Assembly (NCBI GenBank): GCA_964492545.1
Contig: CAZBKO010000071.1
Coordinates: 1-11,766 of the forward strand
From: RGIG1934 sp964492545
Lineage (GTDB): Bacteria > Bacillota > Clostridia > Lachnospirales > Lachnospiraceae
Reading direction: 5' to 3'
DNA: 11,766 bases
Under the pieces are notes generated by a model, which was not told the origin of the DNA, searched no databases, and worked only from the letters and a program-made list of their open reading frames with translations. Position numbers and translations under genes: made by a program. Positions 1-7,114 of this stretch are shown one piece after another (within the stretch, counting starts at the first letter, position 1; each line of letters begins with the position of its first letter).

Positions 1-130
1 CTGGTGAGTTTAATTCCTGTGCTGTTAAAAGAACAGCCTTAGTCCATTCAAGATTGTTGATATTGAACTGTCCAACTGCATAATGTCCTGCTTTTGCTTT
101 CTGAAGCATTTCTTTTGCTGAAACTAACAT
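1..130 (-). CDS. fba: Class II fructose-bisphosphate aldolase, N-terminal part
   Basis: Only the first 43 codons are inside the window; the gene continues past base 1. The translation begins MLVSAKEMLQKAKAGHYAVG and continues QFNINNLEWTKAVLLTAQE, which is the characteristic N-terminus of zinc-dependent class II fructose-1,6-bisphosphate aldolase, the cytosolic glycolytic and gluconeogenic enzyme that interconverts fructose-1,6-bisphosphate with dihydroxyacetone phosphate and glyceraldehyde-3-phosphate. The start is the ATG at 128-130, preceded by a strong Shine-Dalgarno GGAGGT (complement of 140-145). The zinc ligands and catalytic residues lie outside the window, so activity cannot be judged here. 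The gene follows the transglutaminase gene on the same strand after 84 bases that carry a separate promoter candidate, so it is probably an independent transcription unit. Confidence 0.9.
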   Translation of the reverse strand, partial: MLVSAKEMLQKAKAGHYAVGQFNINNLEWTKAVLLTAQELNSP

Positions 131-182
131 AATCTAATTACCTCCGTATCATTAATTAATAAGTATTTTCACTTTACGCACT

Positions 183-211
183 ATTATAACCCATTTTTCC
201 ACAATCAACAA
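183..211 (-). promoter_or_regulatory. Probable SigA-type promoter of fba
   Basis: On the minus strand there is a perfect -10 box TATAAT (183-188) and, 17 bases upstream, a weak -35 box TTGTTG (206-211; three of six consensus bases). The predicted start of transcription near 176 gives a leader of roughly 45 bases before the aldolase ATG. The -35 match is poor, so the call rests mainly on the -10 box and spacing. No hairpin followed by a T-run was seen between the transglutaminase stop codon (215-217) and this promoter, so read-through from the operon into the aldolase gene is possible. Confidence 0.5.
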
Positions 212-214
212 CAA

Positions 215-2674
215 TTATTTTTTGTACAGGCACCAAATGTACTTTATCTTCAGCTTTGTAAATACATTTCCACTGTTATAACTGCTCTCACCAATTTCGT
301 ATATAATAGTGACCACATTATCATTTTCATTCTGTTCAAAGGTGATACCTTTTCCACCAAAATGGAGCTTTTCAAAGACATTATACACATCCTCAAGCTG
401 TTTTTCCTCAATCATAAATTTCTCAGAAATCACTTTAGCCTTATCAGCTGACATTAACTTTTCACTTAACTCTATCCTGTTCGATTTCATCAATTTCACA
501 AAACAGCTGTAAGCATATCCAATATTTTTGTGATAATCTGACGAATGAAGATAATTGTATACAGCAAGCTTCCGCCTTCTCTGCACATAGTATACCAACA
601 GCCCTGAACCTATAAGTATTGCCATAACAGCTAATACATATAAAATATGTGATATATCCACAGGTGAAGCTGTTGTTGCCTTCGGTGCTGTTGTCGGCTG
701 CTGATTCTTCTTAGTTGTCGTTGTCTGCTGGCCTGTCGTTGTAGGACTCTGTGTCGTTGTCTGCTGCTGATAGTCATTTATATCGCCATCAAGCGCGTTG
801 CTGTAGCCTGGTGTAACCTCCACCGGTACCCAGCCAAAACCGCCTATATATATCTCAACCCAGGCATGGGCATTACTGTCCTTCACATCAACTTCGTAAT
901 ATTTCTTTTCGCCCATAGTACCTTCATTTGAGATCTGCTGTGACTTTGTAACAGTATTTATTCTGTTTTTCCCAATATCCTGTTTAGATAATATATAACC
1001 CTCTACATATCTTGCCGGTATTCCCTCTGCCCTAAACATCATTGTTGCTGCTGTTGCAAAATGACTACAGTAGCCTTTTTTAGTTTCAAGCATAAATGTT
1101 TCAAGAAAATCCTTATCCTCATCTATTCTACCTGGATTAGTTGTATATTCCATATTCTCAACGAGGTAATTTTTCACTGCATCGATACATTCCTGATAAT
1201 TTTGTCCGTTAAACGTAACCAGACCATTATCTGAGCTTGGATACAATTCTAAATACATTCTGCTGCTAACCTGTTCCGACCATGTTAACTGAAAGTTTGC
1301 CAGTGTATACCTTTCATGTTCCCAATCTTCCTCGTACACAGCCGATGAAAGTTCATCATAATTATCGCCTATTAGATAATCTACAAATGGAATGGTGATG
1401 CTGTCCGGCATATCATCAGTTACTATTGTATCTACTATTGAATTGTACTCACTCAAATCAGAGAAATATGGAGAATAGAAATATCCTGAATCTGCGCCAG
1501 TCAGTTCTATGGTAAATGTATCAGCCATCCTGCTCTGATATAAATTCGAAAACTGTGGATTATTTATTATCTGGTTAATCATTCCGTCATGAGTAGCTGA
1601 CATCCAGTTTATTTCGCCAAAATCATATTGCTGCATATATTGGCTGAGTTCCTGCTCTCCAAATGAAGTCCATGAATTATCTCTGTAATCATTTCCCACA
1701 AAACCCCTGATATAGAAGCCATCTCCCTGTACAGGAACAGTCACCTTCATCGCTGAAACATTTTCAAATTCAAGCGAATCCACCCTGCCAAGCTTGCCTC
1801 CTGCCATTCCGCCGCTGGCCTTATCTGATGTGCCAAATAATCCATCTATCAAATCCCATTTCTTAAATTTGTCAAATTGCTCAACCAAATATTTCTTAGC
1901 CTTTTCAAGACTCTTATCCCTGTTATAACTGCTCGGATTCACTACCAGCATAGTGCAAAGTATACTCACCAACACAGTTGCAGATATCAGGACAAATATT
2001 TTTGCATTAATACAATCATTTACATTGTGAGAACTCTTCACTCGCAGATGCTTTTTGTTCTGGTGCGTTGTTCTTCTTCCCGCAAATATTGCCAGCTGAT
2101 AAATCACAAGACCTGTGCTGTACCATACGCCAGGCATTCTGCCCAAAATAAGCATTGGTACAACAAATACCGCTGTAATAACCATATGAACCCAGGAATA
2201 TATTCTGTACCAGGTGGCTGTCACCAGTATAAATGTAAATTCAAATACAATTCCGCAAATCAAAAGTGAATTGTTTTTCTTTTCATTTACCATATCGATT
2301 ACAAATGTGCTGATATTCTGTTTAAAATACAAATTATAGGCATTTATCATGTCATTTGCGATGGACAATATTGATTCTCTTAGTTCATCTCTAAAAAAAT
2401 ATACATACACAATAAATACAATTCCCATAAGCACAAGAAGCAGATTCTTAGTCTTTTTGCCGCCCACAATCAATATGAAACAAACTGTTCCAATAAATGC
2501 TGTTATAATTATTGCTGCGTAGCTTACTTCTATGGAAAATACTGACACAAAAGATAGTACTGGAAGTACCGCTCCTGCCATTATAAGAATTATCTTAAAT
2601 AAGGCCGCATATATTCTTCCAGTACTGTATCTGGATTTCGCCAAATTAACAATTTCATTTATCTTAATAACCAT
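215..2674 (-). CDS. TgpA-like membrane transglutaminase
   Basis: An 819-residue membrane protein. About the first 245 residues hold several hydrophobic segments (for example near 22-70, 77-94, 136-200 and 225-245), followed by a long extracytoplasmic region with a transglutaminase-like domain. The catalytic signature is visible: GYCSHFATAATMMFR with Cys536, then NAHAWVEIY with His603, then GWVPVEVTPG with Glu619 where many papain-fold transglutaminases carry Asp. A Thr/Gln/Pro-rich linker (about 636-671) leads to a final membrane helix (677-697) and a basic cytosolic tail of about 120 residues. This order (multi-helix N-terminus, outside transglutaminase core, last helix, inner tail) is the TgpA/DUF3488 type, found with MoxR and DUF58 genes. 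The substrate is unknown; members may act as protein cross-linkers or proteases on the envelope. Its ATG overlaps the stop of the DUF58 gene (TAATG), which suggests translational coupling. Last gene of the cluster. Confidence 0.87.
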   Translation of the reverse strand: MVIKINEIVNLAKSRYSTGRIYAALFKIILIMAGAVLPVLSFVSVFSIEVSYAAIIITAFIGTVCFILIVGGKKTKNLLLVLMGIVFIVYVYFFRDELRESILSIANDMINAYNLYFKQNISTFVIDMVNEKKNNSLLICGIVFEFTFILVTATWYRIYSWVHMVITAVFVVPMLILGRMPGVWYSTGLVIYQLAIFAGRRTTHQNKKHLRVKSSHNVNDCINAKIFVLISATVLVSILCTMLVVNPSSYNRDKSLEKAKKYLVEQFDKFKKWDLIDGLFGTSDKASGGMAGGKLGRVDSLEFENVSAMKVTVPVQGDGFYIRGFVGNDYRDNSWTSFGEQELSQYMQQYDFGEINWMSATHDGMINQIINNPQFSNLYQSRMADTFTIELTGADSGYFYSPYFSDLSEYNSIVDTIVTDDMPDSITIPFVDYLIGDNYDELSSAVYEEDWEHERYTLANFQLTWSEQVSSRMYLELYPSSDNGLVTFNGQNYQECIDAVKNYLVENMEYTTNPGRIDEDKDFLETFMLETKKGYCSHFATAATMMFRAEGIPARYVEGYILSKQDIGKNRINTVTKSQQISNEGTMGEKKYYEVDVKDSNAHAWVEIYIGGFGWVPVEVTPGYSNALDGDINDYQQQTTTQSPTTTGQQTTTTKKNQQPTTAPKATTASPVDISHILYVLAVMAILIGSGLLVYYVQRRRKLAVYNYLHSSDYHKNIGYAYSCFVKLMKSNRIELSEKLMSADKAKVISEKFMIEEKQLEDVYNVFEKLHFGGKGITFEQNENDNVVTIIYEIGESSYNSGNVFTKLKIKYIWCLYKK

Positions 2675-3819
2675 TATATTTCACCTATGCGCTCTATACT
2701 CTCTGCCACGTTGTCAACCTGCACATTAATAATGCCATCACTATCATCTGCACCATTTTCACTAATACATATAATTCTGCACGGATTATACGATACCTTC
2801 GCAGCACTTCCTGATGTGACGTACATTAACAGCGTATCCTCACCGGCATAGCTGCTATTTTCAAATGCCTCTATTCCTTTGTCACCATTGTAGAGCTTCA
2901 CGTTCATCAAGCCATACATTGCTGACCATATATCATTTTCATCTATAATATCCTGTTTAATTATGCAGCCCTGCTCCACGTCATACCAGCATATATAATG
3001 ATACTGTTCATTGTTGAGCATAGCCATGGAAATAAGAAAAACCGTTTCGATTACAGCATCTGCATATTTTATGGTGTCAGTATTATCACTCACAGACAGC
3101 TCTGCAAATATCATGGCTGACGCATCTATCGGCATACTAAATTCCTTAACATACATATCTTCTTTCTTTGCTGTCAGCTTCCAATGAATCCTCTGTATCT
3201 TGTCTCCCTGCATATACTCACGCACGTCAAATACCTGACTGTTATCGTCTCCCGGAATCTGCTCAGAATACATAACCGGGTCCTCAACATATTCATTCAT
3301 ATTTCTGTTGGCCACAAGATTTACAACATTTATAGGAGGGACCACGTATATATCCCCCTCATTCTTTATTTTTCCTTTAAATGACCATATTCCAAAGCAA
3401 TCGTATATCTTGAATCTGCTTACGGAAACATGAATCTTTCCACAATAAGGCGATGATATATTTATAATGAATTTGCTTACCTCTCTATCAGGAATATTTA
3501 TTTTTAATTTCTTCGTATATTTCTTGCCATCATAACAATTTTCCACTGTTATATACATAATCGCACCGCTAAATGGCATCAGCGAAGTATTTTTTACATG
3601 CAATGTTATTTTGCCTGTGCTGTGCTTTTCAACCATTCCATTATCACCCATAACAGATACGGTGACATTTCTACTGCAAATAAATGTAATTATAAGCATT
3701 ACTATAGGAAGTGTGACAAACAGGACCAGTATTGCAAGAGCACTGTAATCAATATACACAATAAATATCCAAATAGAACATAGAAGAAGAGCAAGATATA
3801 ACACTCTATTTTTTGCCAT
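2674..3819 (-). CDS. DUF58 family membrane protein
   Basis: A 381-residue protein with two hydrophobic segments at the N-terminus (about 5-24 and 26-48). It then has a beta-rich region (about 50-165) and the DUF58 core near 190-226. The core includes GDDNSQVFDVREY and GDKIQRIHWKLTAK, the hallmark stretch of this family. DUF58 proteins are almost always encoded beside MoxR ATPases, and some resemble von Willebrand A-type domains; they are regarded as partners or substrates of MoxR in assembling envelope complexes, though the exact biochemical role is not established. The start codon ATG at 3817-3819 has a modest purine-rich ribosome site (AAAGAGAG). The gene begins 13 bases after the MoxR stop and its TAA stop shares one base with the next ATG. 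Length is normal for the family. Confidence 0.88.
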   Translation of the reverse strand: MAKNRVLYLALLLCSIWIFIVYIDYSALAILVLFVTLPIVMLIITFICSRNVTVSVMGDNGMVEKHSTGKITLHVKNTSLMPFSGAIMYITVENCYDGKKYTKKLKINIPDREVSKFIINISSPYCGKIHVSVSRFKIYDCFGIWSFKGKIKNEGDIYVVPPINVVNLVANRNMNEYVEDPVMYSEQIPGDDNSQVFDVREYMQGDKIQRIHWKLTAKKEDMYVKEFSMPIDASAMIFAELSVSDNTDTIKYADAVIETVFLISMAMLNNEQYHYICWYDVEQGCIIKQDIIDENDIWSAMYGLMNVKLYNGDKGIEAFENSSYAGEDTLLMYVTSGSAAKVSYNPCRIICISENGADDSDGIINVQVDNVAESIERIGEI

Positions 3820-3832
3820 TTTAACTCTCTTT

Positions 3833-4768
3833 CTAAGCTCTTGAAATTACCACGTGTTCAAGGACTTCGTCTACAATTTGATCAACTGTCATATTCTTCA
3901 TTTTCGCCTTGGTATTGAGAATTACTCTATGTCCTGCTGCTTCTTTAAGCACATTCTTAACATCATCAGGCGTCACATAATTTCTACCCTCTAAATATGC
4001 CTCTGCCCTTGCAGCTTTGGCGATGGCAACACTTCCTCTTGGACTTATTCCAAGCTCAACATCATCCATTTTTCTTGTGTACGCTGCAATTGTTGCAATA
4101 TATTCGTATAAGCTGTCATGAATAAATATCTGTGCAACCTCATTTTGAATAATTCTCAATGTGTTTGAATCAATAATGGCCTGAACTGAATCCATTGGAT
4201 TCTGCACATGTTTTCCCTTTAACATCATAACTTCATTTTCAATTGATGGGTATCCCATGGAGAGCTTGAACATAAATCTGTCAACCTGCGATTCCGGAAG
4301 CATATGTGTTCCCACTGAGCCAATTGGATTCTGCGTTGCAATAACAGTAAATGGTGATGGTAATTCTCTTGTTTCTCCGTCAACTGTAACCTTATGCTCC
4401 TCCATCGCCTCAAGAAGTGCAGACTGTGTTTTTGATGATGTTCTGTTAATCTCATCCGCCAAAAACATATTACACACTATCGCACCCTGCTTGTACTCAA
4501 ATTCATTTGTTTTTTTGTTGTACATAGAAAATCCTGTCACGTCTGATGGCATTACATCTGGTGTAAACTGAATTCTATTATAGTTAAGACTCATTGCCTT
4601 TGAAAATGCAACGGCCAGAGTTGTCTTACCAACACCCGGGATGTCCTCAATTAAAATGTTGCCATCCGCAATTATTGCCGTCATTACCTTTCTTATTACA
4701 TCATCTTTACCTACAATTACCTTTGAAACCTCATCTATAACTTTGCCACACAATTCAACTCCGGTCAT
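3833..4768 (-). CDS. MoxR family AAA+ ATPase
   Basis: A 311-residue cytosolic AAA+ ATPase of the MoxR group, chaperone-like enzymes that use ATP to mature or insert partner proteins. Motifs seen in order are Walker A EDIPGVGKTT (41-50, Lys48), Walker B MFLADEINR (101-109, Asp105 and Glu106), sensor 1 VIATQNP (142-148, Asn147), the LPESQVDRFMF stretch carrying the likely arginine finger Arg164, and sensor 2 ISPRG (241-245, Arg244). All key residues are present, so it should be active. Length matches the usual 300-330 residues. The ATG at 4766-4768 is preceded by GGAG with 7 bases of spacing. It sits 17 bases after the TcaA-like gene and directly before DUF58 and the transglutaminase, the classical MoxR-DUF58-transglutaminase order, so those two products are its probable clients. 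Confidence 0.93.
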   Translation of the reverse strand: MTGVELCGKVIDEVSKVIVGKDDVIRKVMTAIIADGNILIEDIPGVGKTTLAVAFSKAMSLNYNRIQFTPDVMPSDVTGFSMYNKKTNEFEYKQGAIVCNMFLADEINRTSSKTQSALLEAMEEHKVTVDGETRELPSPFTVIATQNPIGSVGTHMLPESQVDRFMFKLSMGYPSIENEVMMLKGKHVQNPMDSVQAIIDSNTLRIIQNEVAQIFIHDSLYEYIATIAAYTRKMDDVELGISPRGSVAIAKAARAEAYLEGRNYVTPDDVKNVLKEAAGHRVILNTKAKMKNMTVDQIVDEVLEHVVISRA

Positions 4769-4785
4769 ATACTATCTCCATTCTA

Positions 4786-5883
4786 TTATTTATCTATCTC
4801 CAAAGTGTTCATTCCTGCCCACTTCCACTCATTTCCAGACTTAACAAATATACAGATTAATTTGTTATCATTTACTACAGATTTGTCACCACTTCCACCA
4901 ATGCCATTTACAGTCTGCTTAAATGTCACTATACATGAGAAACAATTATCTCCATACTGCTTATAATCACTGACTTTCTGATCGGACAGGGATGTGGAGG
5001 TATGGTCTGTATACCAGCTAACGCCAATCGTGCTGAGCTTTGACTTGAGTCCCTCTGTTGTATCATCAGGATATAAATAAGGTGTGAGCGCTGTGAATGA
5101 GCCATCATTTGACAAATACAAAGCATATGCATTTATCATTGATATTATCCACTGGTCATTTGCTGCTGTAAAATCGTCGTCTGACTGAAATCCATATGAA
5201 TAATTATTGCCATCAACAGTAGCTTCTAATTCCTTTCCATCAGAACTCTTTGCCTGCACTTCCGGCTTTTCACACAAGCCTTCAACTGTATATATCTCCA
5301 TTTCGGGAATATCTGATATGTACTTCTTAACATTTTCAAGAAGCTTTGCCTCTTCAGTAGTTCCTGTAATATACTTCTTATCCACTTCCACTCCATTAAC
5401 GAAAACGCTGCAGCCCTCCGGTGCAGAAACAGTTACCTTTTCCTTACCATTTATCTTGATGCCTTCTGCAATTTCTTCATTGACAGCCCATTTCTTTCTT
5501 CCCTTGCCGTACTTATTTTCCTTAAATGATACTTCTGCAACTTCCTTATCATCTGCTAGTACGCTGTATACCGGTGATGTATTGGTATATTTCCCTGTTT
5601 TTTTCTTATATGAAAGCTCTTTTCCTTCAATAGATGCCTTTCCATATTTTGCAACTATTTTGTCAGCATCTTCAAATTCGCTGACATTTATATCACTATT
5701 CTCAGCCACAAGCTTATTGTAGTATTCGTTATTAAATGTTTCCATGTAGTCATCCATTGCATACTCAGGAAGCTCCTGCTGATACGTGTCAACAATTCCC
5801 CATAATTTAAACCACAAAAATCCAATCGCTACAACTGCTACTGCAGCATATATAATCATAAATTTACCAAACTTTGTTTTCAT
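4786..5883 (-). CDS. Single-pass membrane protein with PEGA-like and NTF2-like regions (TcaA-like)
   Basis: A 365-residue protein that I cannot assign to a named family with certainty. It starts with a short basic stretch and one hydrophobic helix (about 8-27), after which everything should lie outside the membrane. Three regions can be seen. Residues 40-140 are mixed alpha/beta and contain YSVLADDKEVAEVSFKEN, as in small NTF2-like domains. Residues 148-174 contain VTVSAPEGCSVFVNGVEV, like the PEGA-type strand repeats in TcaA and related wall proteins. Residues 240-362 contain NDQWIISMINAYALYLSNDG, TPYLYPDD, GDNCFSCIVTF and WKWAGM, which look like a C-terminal NTF2-like domain of the TcaA kind. 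TcaA-type proteins are Gram-positive envelope proteins linked to wall stress and glycopeptide response. The ATG has GGAGAG six bases upstream. It lies in the middle of the envelope cluster, with gaps of 14 and 17 bases. A plain hypothetical membrane protein remains possible. Confidence 0.8.
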   Translation of the reverse strand: MKTKFGKFMIIYAAVAVVAIGFLWFKLWGIVDTYQQELPEYAMDDYMETFNNEYYNKLVAENSDINVSEFEDADKIVAKYGKASIEGKELSYKKKTGKYTNTSPVYSVLADDKEVAEVSFKENKYGKGRKKWAVNEEIAEGIKINGKEKVTVSAPEGCSVFVNGVEVDKKYITGTTEEAKLLENVKKYISDIPEMEIYTVEGLCEKPEVQAKSSDGKELEATVDGNNYSYGFQSDDDFTAANDQWIISMINAYALYLSNDGSFTALTPYLYPDDTTEGLKSKLSTIGVSWYTDHTSTSLSDQKVSDYKQYGDNCFSCIVTFKQTVNGIGGSGDKSVVNDNKLICIFVKSGNEWKWAGMNTLEIDK

Positions 5884-5897
5884 AATTTTCTCTCCGC

Positions 5898-7086
5898 TTA
5901 TTTAACTATAATTGCTGTAGGCAGCTGTCTTGTTCCATAAAGAGATGAACAATTTGTAATTACCTCGCCATTATATACCATATTTGATGATGTTCCACCG
6001 TCAACATTAGCTGCATTAACAGCATCATGCTCAAGCATTATGCTTATTAAATCTTCAAATGTTGCACCAAGACTGCTTGCCTGTCTTCCATCTATTACAA
6101 GCAGAAGAATCGCTCCATCCGCTCTCTGGCCGATGGCTGTACGTGGATTAAGTCCACTGCTGCTTCCCACAACTTCTGAAGCCTGCCCATTCTTAATCAA
6201 AACCGGTCCTGCACCGAAACATACACAATCTCTTATTCCTGCATCAATTGCTTCCTGTCCGGTCATAGCGTCGAGTCGTAAAATATTATTCTTATCAAGT
6301 CCAATAATCAATGGATACTGCGTATTCAACTCACCATAAGCATGCTTACCCTCAGACATAACGAGACCAATTGGGTATTCACCATGTCCCATTCCGCCCG
6401 GATCCTGAAATTCTCCGCCATTTACTCCGGCAACTGCACCATAACTGCTTACTATGTCAGCAACTGTCTTGCCTCTTGTTCCATCAAATTCACCCTTAAC
6501 ACCAACCATAACTCTTGATGGGTCTTTGATAATCATTAGCTTTGTATGAAAGGCTCCCAAGTCTACAATACAAAAANNNNNNNNNNCTGTAGGTTGGTCC
6601 GGTTATATCAAGTACCTCTATATCCTTTTCGTCTGCCTTATCCTGATTATCCTGCTTATCATCCGGCTTATCTGTATCGTCTGAATCATCCTTGTCATCA
6701 ATATCAACATCTATAAGCGAGGTATCTGTATCCTCGTCAGATGATATTACCTTATTTCCATTAATGATTTCATTTATCTCTGACTTTGACAAATAGATAT
6801 TAGCAAACCATCCAATAGCACTTGTCTCTCTCACCGATGTTACAAAAAGATTCTTAGCCCTTGTTGACGGACCATTTACAAGTATCCACATAACGCCATA
6901 TAAAGCAATAACAAGAAGAACAACGGTGGTTAAAATAAATGTACACACCCTTGCTGCTATCATCCTCGCTCTTGACTTTTTCTTTTTCTTTTTTCTTATG
7001 ACTTTCTTTTGTTTCTTAGGCTCTTTTGTCTCTGTCTTAGATGATTGTCCTATAATATCTAATTCATCTGAAATTTTCTCACTCAT
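5898..7086 (-). CDS. Membrane-anchored phosphodiester glycosidase family protein (NAGPA domain), broken by an assembly gap
   Basis: One gene read in two pieces around ten Ns at 6577-6586. The N-terminal piece (7086-6587, 166 residues) has a Lys/Arg-rich cytosolic head, one membrane helix (about 48-71), and an Asp-rich linker (about 117-155) ending at DITGPTY. The C-terminal piece (6576-5898, 225 residues) carries the NAGPA/DUF2233 domain: KLMIIKDPSRVMVGV, AVAGVNGGEF, GAGPVLIKNG, NPRTAIG, LLLVIDGR and ANVDGGTSSNM. The family includes the enzyme that removes N-acetylglucosamine from a phosphodiester linkage in animals; bacterial members sit outside the membrane and are linked with wall or surface polysaccharides, mostly unproven. 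The chosen start is the ATG at 7084-7086 because GGAGGA lies just upstream; the ATG at 7096-7098 overlaps that ribosome site. As written, the two pieces are out of frame by one base, but a gap of any multiple of three bases joins them, so I do not regard it as a pseudogene. Confidence 0.85.
6577..6586. other. Assembly gap (run of ten N)
   Basis: Ten consecutive N characters interrupt the phosphodiester glycosidase gene. A run of exactly ten is a common placeholder for a scaffold gap, so its real length is unknown and may even be negative. The minus-strand reading frame is open right up to the gap on both sides, ending GPTY on one side and starting FCIVDLGAFHTK on the other. Confidence 0.97.
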
Positions 7087-7090
7087 GTTA

Positions 7091-7096
7091 TCCTCC
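7091..7096 (-). promoter_or_regulatory. Ribosome binding site deciding the glycosidase start
   Basis: The minus strand reads GGAGGATAAC followed by ATG (7084-7086), an ideal Shine-Dalgarno site. An in-frame ATG four codons further upstream (7096-7098) overlaps the site itself and has no ribosome site of its own, so translation most likely begins at 7086 with MSEKISDEL. Confidence 0.8.
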
Positions 7097-7114
7097 ATAA
7101 ATCACTTTATATCT

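Noticed and set aside
131..214. A terminator for the envelope cluster before fba
   Set aside because: I looked for a GC-rich hairpin followed by T on the minus strand and saw none; only the promoter and ribosome site of fba can be supported here.
4257..4571. Open frames on the plus strand within the minus-strand cluster, for example here and at 5207-5722 and 8911-9429
   Set aside because: They lie antisense to well-supported genes, lack ribosome sites and recognisable domains, and their residues follow from the codon use of the true genes.
6496..7098. Two separate genes or a true frameshift in the glycosidase region
   Set aside because: The break coincides exactly with the ten Ns, both sides are open up to the gap, and the pieces supply the N- and C-terminal parts of one known architecture. 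The placeholder length explains the frame shift. The apparent TTG start at 6558-6560 is only a by-product of the gap.
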